64,000 nucleotides of DNA from Fusobacteria bacterium ZRK30 (GCA_024628785.1 CP102405.1:558001-622000); one strand, 5' to 3'. Shown: positions 1 to 9,458, numbered from the stretch's first letter. The notes: generated by a model not told the origin, from the sequence alone. Numbers and translations are program-made.

Positions 1-1
1 A

Positions 2-157
2 ACTATGGATCCGGATACAAGAACATTATTACAGGTAAGTATAGATGATGCTGTAGAAGCAGATAAGTTATTTGATAAATTAATGGGTGACAAGGTAGAA
101 CCTAGAAAGAAATTTATCGAAGAGGGAGCCGAATTCGTAAAGAACTTGGATATATAG
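2..157 (+). CDS. gyrB: DNA gyrase subunit B, C-terminal end (partial)
   Basis: The window opens inside a reading frame that encodes the last 51 residues of GyrB and stops at TAG (155-157). The visible part contains the conserved C-terminal text [11 protein letters not shown], then a D-A-F/L-x-x-L-M-G block (here [20 protein letters not shown]), which is the standard end of the TOPRIM/C-terminal region of GyrB. GyrB is the ATPase subunit of DNA gyrase and works with GyrA to introduce negative supercoils. It lies immediately upstream of gyrA, the usual order. The start and ATPase domain lie outside the window. Identification is firm for the family; distinction from ParE rests on the gyrA neighbour. 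Confidence 0.93.
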   Translation, partial: TMDPDTRTLLQVSIDDAVEADKLFDKLMGDKVEPRKKFIEEGAEFVKNLDI

Positions 158-260
158 GGTGCTTGCTGTAAAAATTACAGTAAATAAGAAAAAAAATAGA
201 AGGTTTAGCTTCTTAAAAATATAAAAGAGTAAGAGATAGAATTCTATTTCTTACAAATTA

Positions 261-362
261 CCTACCCTCTCCCGATTGACCAGTATGAAAAAATTATATT
301 TAATAAATATGATTTTTACGTTGTCAAGGGAGAGGGTGTCCGAGAGGACAGGTGAGGGTAAA
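261..362 (+). repeat. Hairpin repeat element between gyrB and gyrA
   Basis: Direct reading shows a long-range inverted repeat: CCCTCTCCC (265-273) with GGGAGAGGG (328-336), extended by TTGAC (276-280) with GTCAA (323-327). A second small hairpin TGTCC-gaga-GGACA (337-350) follows, then GGTGAGGGTAAA. The element ends about 20 bases before gyrA. A shorter element with the same layout lies just before pheT (6062-6115). This looks like a dispersed non-coding repeat of the RUP/MITE kind, possibly transcribed as an mRNA hairpin. The family assignment is inference. Confidence 0.6.
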
Positions 363-381
363 TTAATTCAGGGAGGATTAG

Positions 382-3210
382 ATGTCAAATATAATAACTA
401 GATATATAGAACAAGAGATGAAAGAATCATATTTGGACTACTCTATGAGTGTAATCGTAAGTAGAGCATTACCAGATGTAAAAGATGGACTAAAACCAGT
501 TCATAGAAGAATTCTTTTTGCCATGAATGAGTTAGGAATGACTAGTGACAAACCACATAAAAAATCGGCTAGAATCGTCGGAGAAGTACTGGGTAAGTAT
601 CATCCACATGGAGATTCAGCTGTTTATAATACTATGGTTAGAATGGCTCAAGATTTTAACTATAGATATGAATTAATAGACGGACATGGAAACTTTGGAT
701 CGATAGATGGAGATTCGGCGGCAGCCATGAGATATACAGAAGCAAGAATGGCTAAAATTACTAAAGAATTATTGGTAGATTTAGATAAAAATACTATAGA
801 TTATAGAAAAAACTTTGATGATTCATTGGATGAACCTATTGTATTACCTGCAAAACTACCTAACCTATTATTAAATGGAGCGACTGGTATTGCAGTCGGA
901 ATGGCGACAAATATACCTCCTCATAACTTGGGAGAATTAGTAGAAGGAATCTTGGCTGTTATAAATAACAGACTGGAGATAAAAGGTAAAAAAGATGGGA
1001 TAGTAGAAGGGTTTGAAAAAATAAAGGAATTAATTACTAATTCTACAGAGAAGATTGATGCAGAGATTACTTTTGAAAGAATTGAAAAGATGATCTCAAA
1101 AGCTGAAGTATCTGATGAAAATAGATTGTTGAACACTCTTGAAAAAATAAAAGCTGTTGTAGATAAATCAATAGAAGAAAACGATGCATTAAACCTTAAA
1201 CTTCAAAAAGAAAGAGAGGCTAGGGAAGCATCTTCAGAAATTGAAAATTATACAGAAATACCAAAAGAACTTTCATTGACTACTTTTAGAGAGGTAAAAG
1301 AGGTGATTTCAGGGATTTTAGTAGAGGCAACTAGAATAACTTCTAGAGACCTGATTGAATATATAACTGGACCTGACTTCCCAACTGGTGGAATAATTGA
1401 TGGAAAAAAAGGAATCTATGATGCTTATACTACTGGTAGAGGTAGAGTAAGAGTAAGAGGTAAGGTAAAGATTGAAGAGCATAAGAATGGAAAAAGCTCG
1501 ATAATAATCAATGAAGTACCATTCCAAGTAAATAAAGCTAGGATGATAGAAAAGATTGCTAACCTTGTAAAGGAAAAAAAGGTTACAGGAATAACTGATC
1601 TTAGAGATGAATCTGATAGAAATGGTATAAGAGTAGTAATAGAGACTAAAAGGGGAGAAGAACCTGAATTAATCTTAAACAAACTATATAAATATACTGA
1701 GTTACAAAATACATTTGGAATTATTATGTTAGCCTTAGTGGATAATGTACCAAAAGTATTGAATTTAAAAGAGATATTAGACCACTACATCAACCATAGA
1801 TTCGATGTAATAACTAGAAGAACTAGATTTGAATTAGAAAAAGCTGAAAAAAGATCTCATATCTTAGAAGGATTTAGAATAGCTCTAGATAATATCGGAG
1901 AGATAATCAAGATAGTTAGAGGATCAAAAGATGCGAATATGGCTAAAGAAACTTTAAAAATTGATTATTCATTCAGTGAAGCCCAGGCTAGATCGATCTT
2001 AGATATGAAATTACAAAGATTAACTGGATTAGAAAGAGATAAAATAGAGAATGAATACACAGCTCTAGTAGAAATAATAAAAGAATTAAACTTTATCTTA
2101 AACAATGAAGATAAAGTTTATGAGATAATAACAGAAGAATTAGAAGAGATTAAAGAGAACTATTCAGATGAAAGAAGAACTCAAATAGAGGAATCTAGAT
2201 TAGATATCAATATAGAGGACTTAATTTCAGATGAAAAGGTAATCGTAACTCTGACTAATAAAGGTTATGTAAAGAGAATAAGCCAGGATAAGTATAAAGC
2301 TCAAAAAAGAGGCGGAAAAGGTGTAAGCAGCCAAAATACAGTAGAGGGTGACTTCGTAGAAAATATGTATGCTGCTTCTAACTTAGATACCATGATGATC
2401 TATACAGACAGCGGAAAGGTATATAGCTTAAAAGTATATGAAATCCCAGAATCTTCTAAGCAGGCTAGAGGTAAATTAATTGAAAATATGATTAATTTAG
2501 GAGAAGATGAGAAGGTAAGATCTATAATAAAAGTTAGAGATTTTTCTGAAGAACATGAAGTATTCTTCCTGACTAGAAATGGTATAGTGAAGAAAACTAA
2601 CTTAAGTCAGTTTAAAAATATTAATAAATCTGGTCTACGTGCTATAAACTTAAAAGATGAAGATGATCTTATATTCGTTGGATTAGTTGATACCAAAGAA
2701 AGTGAGGTATTCGTAGCTACAAGATTAGGATACTCTATAAAGTTCCCACAAGATAATGTAAGATCTATGGGAAGATCAGCAACAGGAGTAAAAGGAATCA
2801 CTCTACGTCCAGAAGATGAGGTAGTATCAGGAGTAATAATAGAGCGTGAAGATGCTAAGATCCTTACTATAACTGAAAATGGATATGGAAAAAGAACGAG
2901 AATAAGCGGTTATACCAGCCAATCAAGAGGTGGAAAAGGTGTAATCAATATAAGAGTAAGTGCTAGAAACGGAAAGGTTGTAGATGTAAAATCTGTAACT
3001 GATGATGAAGAATTATTAGCTATTACTTCAAATGGAGTTGTAATTAGAACTCCAGTAGAGGATATATCTTTAATTGGAAGAGCAACCCAAGGTGTAAAGA
3101 TCATGAGAGTAGAAGATACGGAACATGTAGTTTCTACAATCAAAGTAAAAAGAAATATGGAAGAGCTTATTGAAGAGGAACTTTTAGAGAAAACAGAAGA
3201 AAAAAAATAA
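382..3210 (+). CDS. gyrA: DNA gyrase subunit A with a large internal insertion
   Basis: GyrA, the DNA breakage-reunion subunit of gyrase. The catalytic tyrosine is in [10 protein letters not shown] (Y118). The quinolone-determining region reads [10 protein letters not shown], with Ser79 and Asn83 at the positions equivalent to E. coli Ser83 and Asp87. The C-terminal beta-pinwheel (about 650-920) carries the GyrA box QKRGGKG. At 942 residues the protein is longer than usual (about 800-875). The excess is a charged, helical-looking block at about residues 198-316, between ILAVINN and the conserved [13 protein letters not shown] segment. The ATG at 382 follows GGGAGGA. It is downstream of gyrB, as is normal. 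No stop or frameshift is seen, so the protein is probably functional. Confidence 0.97.
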   Translation: MSNIITRYIEQEMKESYLDYSMSVIVSRALPDVKDGLKPVHRRILFAMNELGMTSDKPHKKSARIVGEVLGKYHPHGDSAVYNTMVRMAQDFNYRYELIDGHGNFGSIDGDSAAAMRYTEARMAKITKELLVDLDKNTIDYRKNFDDSLDEPIVLPAKLPNLLLNGATGIAVGMATNIPPHNLGELVEGILAVINNRLEIKGKKDGIVEGFEKIKELITNSTEKIDAEITFERIEKMISKAEVSDENRLLNTLEKIKAVVDKSIEENDALNLKLQKEREAREASSEIENYTEIPKELSLTTFREVKEVISGILVEATRITSRDLIEYITGPDFPTGGIIDGKKGIYDAYTTGRGRVRVRGKVKIEEHKNGKSSIIINEVPFQVNKARMIEKIANLVKEKKVTGITDLRDESDRNGIRVVIETKRGEEPELILNKLYKYTELQNTFGIIMLALVDNVPKVLNLKEILDHYINHRFDVITRRTRFELEKAEKRSHILEGFRIALDNIGEIIKIVRGSKDANMAKETLKIDYSFSEAQARSILDMKLQRLTGLERDKIENEYTALVEIIKELNFILNNEDKVYEIITEELEEIKENYSDERRTQIEESRLDINIEDLISDEKVIVTLTNKGYVKRISQDKYKAQKRGGKGVSSQNTVEGDFVENMYAASNLDTMMIYTDSGKVYSLKVYEIPESSKQARGKLIENMINLGEDEKVRSIIKVRDFSEEHEVFFLTRNGIVKKTNLSQFKNINKSGLRAINLKDEDDLIFVGLVDTKESEVFVATRLGYSIKFPQDNVRSMGRSATGVKGITLRPEDEVVSGVIIEREDAKILTITENGYGKRTRISGYTSQSRGGKGVINIRVSARNGKVVDVKSVTDDEELLAITSNGVVIRTPVEDISLIGRATQGVKIMRVEDTEHVVSTIKVKRNMEELIEEELLEKTEEKK

Positions 3211-3315
3211 GAAAAAAAAGGAATATATATAGTTGTGTAGAAAAATATAAATACTTAATGAATTAGAAATAATTAATAATTGTTGATTATTAGTTATTCA
3301 AATGGAGGGGTACTT

Positions 3316-4092
3316 ATGTTAAATAGAATTTTGATTTTATTCGGGAATGAACTGGACAAAAATAATTTACTAAAAACAGGACAACATTTAAAAGAAAAGT
3401 ATGGAACAGAAGTATACGGGCTATATATTAGAGATATAAGGAAATATGAAGTATTACCTCCTACAGTAGAGGGGTTAGTTGTGGATAATTCAGCTAATTT
3501 TTTAATCAGGGAATGGGAAAAGTCAGAAAATATCCAGGTAGAAGAGTTAAAAAAAGTATTTAAAAATTATTTTCCAGTGGAACACCTATTGATAGAAGAG
3601 GGGATTACCCAAGAGATCGTCCAAGAAAAGATGTTGGGGTTTGATTTAGTAGTAGTAGAGAAATCCAATACTATTACAGCTAACCAAAAAGATCTTCTTA
3701 GACATCACTATAAACCTGTTCTATTGATTCCTGAAAAGAATAGTTTGAAGGTGGAAAAAGTTATGATTGCTAACGATAAGAGTGAAAGGGTAAATAAATC
3801 TATCTTTACCTTCTTAAATATGTTTGATAAATTAAATAATTTTACCTCTGTAGCTGTAAATTTAGAGGATGAAACTGATGATGAATTTTCAAAATATATG
3901 GAGATAGCAGGAAAAACATTAAATACTTTGGAATTAGAGGGAAAACCTATAGATATAATTACTGAAAAGAGTAAAGAGTTTGATATCTTGATTATGGGAG
4001 ACCTTAAACACTCCTTCCTATTGGAAAGATTGACAGGAAATACAGGTTTGAAATTATTGGAGAATATAGATATTCCTATCTATATAGGATAA
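3316..4092 (+). CDS. Tandem universal stress (UspA-like) protein
   Basis: A 258-residue soluble protein that appears to hold two UspA-type alpha/beta folds: an N-terminal half (MLNRILILFGNELDKNN.. to about 130) and a C-terminal half starting near KVEKVMIANDKSE and ending in IPIYIG. The half ends KPVLLIPE (about 125) and IDIPIYIG are typical of UspA domain C-termini. The ATP-binding G-x2-G-x9-G-S/T motif is not clear, so nucleotide binding is uncertain. An upstream ATT/TTG-initiated extension is possible, but the ATG at 3316 follows GGAGGGG at ideal spacing and is preferred. It follows gyrA by about 105 bases and may be cotranscribed. The exact role is unknown; stress adaptation is inferred from family. 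Confidence 0.65.
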   Translation: MLNRILILFGNELDKNNLLKTGQHLKEKYGTEVYGLYIRDIRKYEVLPPTVEGLVVDNSANFLIREWEKSENIQVEELKKVFKNYFPVEHLLIEEGITQEIVQEKMLGFDLVVVEKSNTITANQKDLLRHHYKPVLLIPEKNSLKVEKVMIANDKSERVNKSIFTFLNMFDKLNNFTSVAVNLEDETDDEFSKYMEIAGKTLNTLELEGKPIDIITEKSKEFDILIMGDLKHSFLLERLTGNTGLKLLENIDIPIYIG

Positions 4093-4118
4093 TATTTTAT
4101 ATGAATAAAAAAGTTTTT

Positions 4119-4148
4119 AGGAGGAGAACTGGTGTTCTCCTCCTAAAT
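4119..4148. terminator. Perfect 13-bp hairpin after usp gene
   Basis: TTAGGAGGAGAAC and GTTCTCCTCCTAA form a perfect 13-bp stem with loop TGGT. There is no strong T-run after it on the plus strand, so it may act as an mRNA 3'-end stabiliser or weak terminator rather than a classical intrinsic terminator. The stem contains a Shine-Dalgarno-like AGGAGGAG. Confidence 0.5.
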
Positions 4149-4190
4149 TAATCTAGACTCTTTCCTCGTTGTAGGGATTTCACGACTATT

Positions 4191-4219
4191 AAAATCAAGT
4201 ATAGTTAAAACTTGATTTT
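4191..4219. repeat. 10-bp inverted repeat upstream of phosphoesterase gene
   Basis: AAAATCAAGT (4191-4200) and ACTTGATTTT (4210-4219) are perfect inverted copies separated by 9 bases. It lies about 100 bases upstream of the phosphoesterase start. It could be an operator or an RNA hairpin. The rest of the 4149-4321 gap shows nothing else I can name. Confidence 0.45.
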
Positions 4220-4321
4220 AAATTTGAACCGATTGGTGAGAACTAAAGTTTCTTTTAATTATAAGAGGTTTACAGTGTTAAAAGGGAAACTATAAAAAGG
4301 AAGAGTGAGAAAGGAGTCGTT

Positions 4322-4777
4322 ATGAAAGTATTGGTGGTATCGGATAGTCATTCGAGGCTGGATAATTTGATGAAAATATGGGAAAAGGAAGTTCCAGATG
4401 TAGTTATCTCAGCTGGAGATTACAGTAAAGATGTAGAGGAGTTATCATATGTATATGAAAACTCTAAATATTATATAGTCAGAGGAAATTGTGATTATAT
4501 GGATCATAATACGGAGGATACTTTAGAGTTTGAACTCTCAGGTAAAAAGATATTTTTAACCCATGGCCATCTATTTGGAGTTAAGACAAGTTATGATTAT
4601 CTGAGGATGGAAGCAAAAGACAGAGGTAGCGATCTATGTATCTTTGGTCATACACATATCCCTTATTTAGAGGAAGAAGAGATGATTTTATTTAATCCGG
4701 GAGCCGTGAAAGATGGGCTCTATGGGATATTGAACATAAATAATGATGAAATCAATATAGAACATAGAAAGTTATAA
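4322..4777 (+). CDS. YfcE/MJ0936-family metallophosphoesterase
   Basis: A 151-residue calcineurin-like phosphoesterase of the small YfcE/MJ0936 family. The complete metal-binding signature is visible: DSH (8-10), GD (about 37), GNCD (about 59), THGH (about 80) and GHTH (about 109), followed by NPGAV. Such proteins use two metal ions to hydrolyse phosphodiesters in vitro; the physiological substrate is generally unknown. The start ATG follows GAAAGGAG. Length is slightly short of the usual 155-185 but no motif is missing. It precedes pheS by about 80 bases and may be cotranscribed with it, though no functional link is evident. Confidence 0.85.
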   Translation: MKVLVVSDSHSRLDNLMKIWEKEVPDVVISAGDYSKDVEELSYVYENSKYYIVRGNCDYMDHNTEDTLEFELSGKKIFLTHGHLFGVKTSYDYLRMEAKDRGSDLCIFGHTHIPYLEEEEMILFNPGAVKDGLYGILNINNDEINIEHRKL

Positions 4778-4859
4778 ACTAAAAAAAAGTATGATAATCA
4801 TCAAAAATTTGATAAAATACTATGAGATTAATGATATAAGAAAGTTTTTAGGAGGCAAG

Positions 4860-5879
4860 ATGAAAGGGATAATAAACGCTCTAAAGGATGAAGTAGCTAT
4901 TAGCTTAACTTCAATAACTAGTGTAAAAGAACTAGAAGATCTAAAGATAGAGATTTTGGGGAAAAAAGGTAAATTGACAGATATCATGAAAGGTATGAGA
5001 AATTTATCCAAGGAAGAAAGACCTATTATTGGTCAATTAGCTAATGAAGTTAGGGATTTTATTACAAATGAAATTGAAACTAAGATGACTGAGCTAAAGG
5101 ACGCAGAAAAAAATGAGAGAATGAATAACGAAACTATAGATGTTAGTTTACCAGGAAGAGAAACAGGAACTGGAAGATTACATCCTATAACCGAAACTAT
5201 GGATTTTTTAAAGAATATATTTATAGAGATGGGATTTGATGTAGCGGCAGGACCGGAATTAGAAACTACATTTAATAACTTTGATGCATTGAATATACCA
5301 GAAACTCATCCATCGAGAGATCTACAGGACACTTTCTATATTGATGATAATACAGTACTTAGAACACATACATCACCTGTACAAATTAGATATATGCAAA
5401 ATAAAACAGCACCATTTAGAATGGTATGTCCAGGAAAGGTATACAGATCTGACTATGATGTATCTCATACACCAATGTTCCACCAAATGGAAGGATTGAT
5501 GGTAGGAGAAAATATATCGTTTGCTAACTTAAAAGCAATCTTAACAGAATTTGTAAACAAGGTATTTGGAGAAACTAATGTAAGATTTAGACCTCATTTC
5601 TTCCCATTCACAGAACCTTCAGCAGAGATGGATGTAGAATGTGTAATCTGTAAAGGAAAAGGTTGCAGACTTTGTAAAAATACAGGTTGGTTAGAAATAA
5701 TGGGTTGCGGAATGGTAGATCCTGAAGTATTAAAAAGTGTAAATTATGATGCAGATGAAATAAGTGGATTTGCATTTGGAATGGGAATAGAAAGAGTTGC
5801 GATGCTAAGACATGGTATAGATGACTTAAGAGCATTTTATGACAATGATATGAGGTTCTTAAAGCAGTTTAACTTTTAA
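4860..5879 (+). CDS. pheS: Phenylalanyl-tRNA synthetase alpha subunit
   Basis: PheS, the catalytic subunit of the alpha2-beta2 enzyme that charges tRNA-Phe. It has an N-terminal coiled coil (about 1-85) and a class II core with HPSRDLQDTFYI, LRTHTSPVQIRYM (motif 2 region), FRPHFFPFTEPSAEMDV and the motif 3 text GFAFGMGIERVAML. A four-cysteine insert CVICKGKGCRLC resembles the one in Firmicutes PheS and may bind zinc. I chose the ATG at 4860 because it follows TTAGGAGG at good spacing and gives 339 residues, the normal length; an in-frame ATG at 4791 has no such site. It is followed by pheT. Confidence 0.96.
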   Translation: MKGIINALKDEVAISLTSITSVKELEDLKIEILGKKGKLTDIMKGMRNLSKEERPIIGQLANEVRDFITNEIETKMTELKDAEKNERMNNETIDVSLPGRETGTGRLHPITETMDFLKNIFIEMGFDVAAGPELETTFNNFDALNIPETHPSRDLQDTFYIDDNTVLRTHTSPVQIRYMQNKTAPFRMVCPGKVYRSDYDVSHTPMFHQMEGLMVGENISFANLKAILTEFVNKVFGETNVRFRPHFFPFTEPSAEMDVECVICKGKGCRLCKNTGWLEIMGCGMVDPEVLKSVNYDADEISGFAFGMGIERVAMLRHGIDDLRAFYDNDMRFLKQFNF

Positions 5880-5935
5880 TTGTTACTTTTTTCTTGAAAG
5901 AAAAGTAACCAAAAATTCAAGTCTGTAAAAAAATA

Positions 5936-6056
5936 TTTATTACATACTCGAAAAAAATGAAAAAATCGAAACTCACTTCATTCAGACAGTCGAGTATTTT
6001 TCAATTTTTTTCTTTGTATTTCATTTACAATATTTTTTTAATGACGGATTAAAAAA
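5936..6056. repeat. AT-rich repeat-like element with alternative inverted repeats
   Basis: Between pheS and pheT lies a segment with ATACTCGA (5946-5953) opposed to TCGAGTAT (5991-5998), and GAAAAAAT opposed to ATTTTTTC a few bases further on each side, so that two alternative pairings compete. A related fragment AATACTCG..GTCGAG occurs near 29172. This suggests a dispersed intergenic repeat; copy number is unknown. A weaker hairpin GTTACTTTT..AAAAGTAAC (5881-5908) directly follows pheS. Confidence 0.4.
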
Positions 6057-6061
6057 TATAA

Positions 6062-6115
6062 CTCTTACCTTCTTTCATTAAGGGGGAAGGTGCCCAAAGG
6101 GCGAATGAGGGTAAC
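6062..6115 (+). repeat. Hairpin repeat element upstream of pheT
   Basis: ACCTTC (6067-6072) pairs with GAAGGT (6086-6091), followed by the small hairpin GCCC-aaa-GGGC (6092-6102) and GAATGAGGGTAA. The layout (main stem, tiny GC hairpin, GAGGGTAA tail, about 20 bases before a start codon) matches the element before gyrA, so I regard both as one family. Confidence 0.5.
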
Positions 6116-6135
6116 AAAATAATTTGGAGGAAAAA

Positions 6136-8517
6136 ATGTTAATATCTTTAGAATGGTTAAAAGAATATGTAGAGATAAATGAAGATGTTAAAGAGCTTGA
6201 AAATGCCCTGACTATGATAGGTCAAGAGGTTGAGGCAATAGAAGAGCAAGGACAACATCTAGATAACGTAGTGGTAGGACATGTTGTAGAATATGGTCAG
6301 CATCCTGATGCAGATAAATTATCACTATTAAAGGTAAATGTAGGGGAAGAAACTCCGTTACAAATAATCTGTGGAGCTCCCAATCATAAATTAGGAGACA
6401 AGGTAATAGTAGCCAAAATAGGAGCTGTTTTACCTGGAAACTTTAAGATAAAAAAAGCTAAAGTAAGAGGAGTAGAATCTTGTGGAATGCTTTGTTCAGA
6501 AGCAGAATTAGGAATGGGTACAGATGGAGATGGAATTGTAATTTTATCTGAAGATGCACCTATCGGTGAAGACATCAGAACACATTTAGGGTTAGATGAC
6601 ATAATTTTTGAATTAGAAATTACACCTAACAGACCTGACTGTTTATCTCATATTGGTATAGCAAGAGAAGTAGCAGCTTATTATGAGAGAAAGGTAAAGT
6701 ACCCTACATCTGATATCAGAACTTTAACTGGACCATCTGGAATTGTTGTGGATATCAACGATGATAAAAGATGTACCAGATACAGCTCTAGAATATTAAA
6801 AAATGTAAAGGTAGAAGAGTCACCAGAATGGTTAAAGAGAAGATTGAAAGCTATCGGACTTAGACCAATCAATAATATTGTGGATGTAACTAACTATATT
6901 ATGTTTGAATATAACCAGCCTATGCATGCTTTTGATCACTCTAAATTAGAGGGTTCAAAGATAACTGTAAGAGAAGCTGAAAAAGGTGAAAAAATCACTA
7001 CTTTAGATGGTGAAGAGAGAGAATTAAACAACTCTGAATTAGTTATTGCTGATGAGGCAAAGGCTGTAGCAATAGCTGGAATCATGGGTGGTAAAGATAC
7101 AGAGGTAGATGAAAATACTACTGATATATTATTAGAAGTAGCATACTTTACTCCTGAAAATATAAGAAAAACAGCTAAAACATTGGGATTATCTTCTGAT
7201 TCTTCATATAGATTTGAGAGAGGAATAGATAGAGATAATACTTTAGTTGTATTAGAAAGAGCATCATCTTTAATTCAGTCTCTAACTGATTGTGAAGTTG
7301 TAGGAGAATATGTAGATGTATATACAGATCCTTATACTTCTAGGGAAGTTTCTTTAGATATCAACAGATTAAATAAATTTGTAGGTAAGGAAATAGAATT
7401 AGATACAGTAGGAAAGATATTAAATAGCTTAAATATGCAGATAAAAAACAGAGGAGAAAACAAAATTTCTGTAACTCCTCCATCATATAGAAACGATATC
7501 ACTAGATCAGCAGATCTATATGAAGAGATCATCAGAATGTATGGTTTTGAAAATATTGAAGATAAGATGCCGGTGGAAAATATCAAAGCTGGTGTAGTAG
7601 ATGAAGAATTCCAAACTACTGATACTTCTAAAAAACACTTAAGAGACATGGGATTACAAGAAGTTATAAACTATAGCTTTATCCCTAGAGGAATTTTAGA
7701 AAAATTAAAGGTAGAAGCAGAGACTATCGATATCAAAAATCCTATAAATGAAGATATGGTAACACTTAGACCTACTTTAATGTATGGTTTACTTACTAAT
7801 ATCAGAGATAATTTCAACAGAAATATAAATGATCTGAAGATATTTGAAGTATCTAGAACATTTACTAAGGCCGAAACTTTAGCAGATGAACTTGTAAAAG
7901 TAGGAATTGCTTTAGCTGGCAGAGAGGAAAGAAATTTATGGGATGCAAAACCTGAAGCCTATGATTTTTATGACTTAAAAGGATATGTAGAAACTTATCT
8001 AAAAGATATGGGAATGACGAGATATCAATTAAGAAGAACTGAAAATAAAAGTTACCATCCAGGTAGAGCGGTAGATATCTTAGTAGGAAGAGATTATATC
8101 GGAACTTTTGGAGAGATCCATCCAGATGTAGCTGAAGCTATGTCTATCTCAAGAGAAAGAGTATATCTTGCAGAGTTAGAATTAGCTAAGATAGTAAAAT
8201 ATGGAAAAACTAAGGTAAAATACGAGAAGATAGTAAAATATCCGGCAGTAAACAGAGACTTAGCTATCTTAATGGATAGAGATAAGTTAGTTGGAGATAT
8301 GTTGGGAGATATTAAAAAATCTTCAAATATCATCGAAGGTGTAAATTTATTTGATATCTATCAAGGTGAAAAGGTAGAAGCAGATAAAAAATCAGTAGCT
8401 ATTAATATAGTTCTTAGAAAAACAACAGGAACTTTAGAAGAAAGTGAAGTAACTGCAGCAATCGATAAGATCTTAGGACTTATCAAGAAAAAGTATCAAG
8501 GTGAGATCAGACAATAA
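6136..8517 (+). CDS. pheT: Phenylalanyl-tRNA synthetase beta subunit
   Basis: PheT, the large editing and tRNA-binding subunit of phenylalanyl-tRNA synthetase. Domain order is standard: EMAP/OB-fold tRNA-binding domain (about 40-150, with HPDADKLSLLKV and CGAPN), B3/B4 editing domain (about 210-400, with INNIVDVTNYIM and YNQPMHAFD), B5 (about 405-475), the catalytic-like core, and a C-terminal ferredoxin-fold anticodon-binding domain (about 700-793, KYPAVNRDLAI). Length 793 is typical. The ATG at 6136 follows TTGGAGGA; a TTG four codons upstream overlaps that site and is rejected. It ends at a strong terminator shared with the convergent yitT-like gene. Confidence 0.96.
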   Translation: MLISLEWLKEYVEINEDVKELENALTMIGQEVEAIEEQGQHLDNVVVGHVVEYGQHPDADKLSLLKVNVGEETPLQIICGAPNHKLGDKVIVAKIGAVLPGNFKIKKAKVRGVESCGMLCSEAELGMGTDGDGIVILSEDAPIGEDIRTHLGLDDIIFELEITPNRPDCLSHIGIAREVAAYYERKVKYPTSDIRTLTGPSGIVVDINDDKRCTRYSSRILKNVKVEESPEWLKRRLKAIGLRPINNIVDVTNYIMFEYNQPMHAFDHSKLEGSKITVREAEKGEKITTLDGEERELNNSELVIADEAKAVAIAGIMGGKDTEVDENTTDILLEVAYFTPENIRKTAKTLGLSSDSSYRFERGIDRDNTLVVLERASSLIQSLTDCEVVGEYVDVYTDPYTSREVSLDINRLNKFVGKEIELDTVGKILNSLNMQIKNRGENKISVTPPSYRNDITRSADLYEEIIRMYGFENIEDKMPVENIKAGVVDEEFQTTDTSKKHLRDMGLQEVINYSFIPRGILEKLKVEAETIDIKNPINEDMVTLRPTLMYGLLTNIRDNFNRNINDLKIFEVSRTFTKAETLADELVKVGIALAGREERNLWDAKPEAYDFYDLKGYVETYLKDMGMTRYQLRRTENKSYHPGRAVDILVGRDYIGTFGEIHPDVAEAMSISRERVYLAELELAKIVKYGKTKVKYEKIVKYPAVNRDLAILMDRDKLVGDMLGDIKKSSNIIEGVNLFDIYQGEKVEADKKSVAINIVLRKTTGTLEESEVTAAIDKILGLIKKKYQGEIRQ

Positions 8518-8522
8518 TTATA

Positions 8523-8554
8523 AAAACCCCTCCTAAATTTTTAGGAGGGGTTTT
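8523..8554. terminator. Bidirectional intrinsic terminator between pheT and YitT gene
   Basis: AAAACCCCTCCTAAA and TTTAGGAGGGGTTTT form a perfect 15-bp stem with a TT loop. T-runs on both strands serve pheT (plus) and the convergent YitT-family gene (minus). Confidence 0.9.
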
Positions 8555-8594
8555 CTATTTAATAATTTTAATTAAATGTAGTGTCACGTTGCTT

Positions 8595-9458
8595 TTATTC
8601 GTCCTCTGAATCACCGAAAACTTCATATACTTCCGAGATAACAATAAAAGCTGTTGGATCGATTCGATGCATAAATACCTGTAAATCACGAAGCTGTTTA
8701 TTCTTTAAGATAACCATGATCATCTTTCTTTCAGAATCCTGGATACGACTCTTAGTCATAATAGTAGTACTCTCAGTCTGGATATCATTAGCTAGTAGTT
8801 CCTGGATCTCATCATATTTTGAACTTGTGATATACACCATCTTACTATGGCTTACCCCTTCAAATATCTTATTTAAGATGGAGTTACAGGCAAATGCAGA
8901 TAAGATAGCATAGAGTCCCCTCTCTATCCCGAAGACAGCTATTCCACTACCCATTACAAGGATATCTAACATTAAGATAGCATGAGCTACCGGTAGTCTA
9001 GAATATTTACTGATAACCTGTCCTAAGATATCAGCGCCTCCCATGCTTCCACCAAACCTAAAGATTAAACCCATTCCTGAACCTAAAAATAATCCTCCAA
9101 AGATAGGTGCTAAGAGTAAATTTCCACCCTTGGCATAGTCAATTACAGATGTATTGTTGAGTAATGTCTGAAAAGTCTGGGTATAAAAGGCTAAACCCAC
9201 AATTCCAAAAAAAGTTTTAAACCCATATTCCTTTCCGAATACTTTAACCCCTAAGATGAATATAGGAATATTAAAGACCAAAATGGTAAGACCAATTGGG
9301 ATTCCCATCCCGTAAAATAATATAGTGGCAACTCCTGGAACTCCGCTACTGACTAGTCTCCCAGGAACCAAGAAAATTCCTATCCCAATGGCTGATAATA
9401 TCAGTCCTAAATTAATAACAAAATAATCAAAAAATAACCCCTTTAAGTGTCTTTTCAT
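8595..9458 (-). CDS. YitT-family membrane protein (DUF161/DUF2179)
   Basis: A 287-residue membrane protein with about five to six hydrophobic segments in residues 10-200, including SSGVPGVATILFY and the glycine-rich block FRFGGSMGGADILGQVISKY characteristic of the YitT/DUF161 family. It is followed by a soluble C-terminal DUF2179 domain (about 205-280, ending DPTAFIVISEVYEVFG). The family is widespread in Firmicutes and Fusobacteria; it may be a transporter or channel but its substrate is not established. The start ATG is preceded on the minus strand by GGGGGGAGG. It is transcribed alone and converges with pheT at a shared terminator. Nothing is truncated. Confidence 0.85.
   Translation of the reverse strand: MKRHLKGLFFDYFVINLGLILSAIGIGIFLVPGRLVSSGVPGVATILFYGMGIPIGLTILVFNIPIFILGVKVFGKEYGFKTFFGIVGLAFYTQTFQTLLNNTSVIDYAKGGNLLLAPIFGGLFLGSGMGLIFRFGGSMGGADILGQVISKYSRLPVAHAILMLDILVMGSGIAVFGIERGLYAILSAFACNSILNKIFEGVSHSKMVYITSSKYDEIQELLANDIQTESTTIMTKSRIQDSERKMIMVILKNKQLRDLQVFMHRIDPTAFIVISEVYEVFGDSEDE

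Noticed and set aside
973-1332. Possible intein in gyrA
   Set aside because: The extra block has no N-terminal Cys/Ser splice block, no His-Asn terminus and no endonuclease motifs; it looks like a simple domain insertion.
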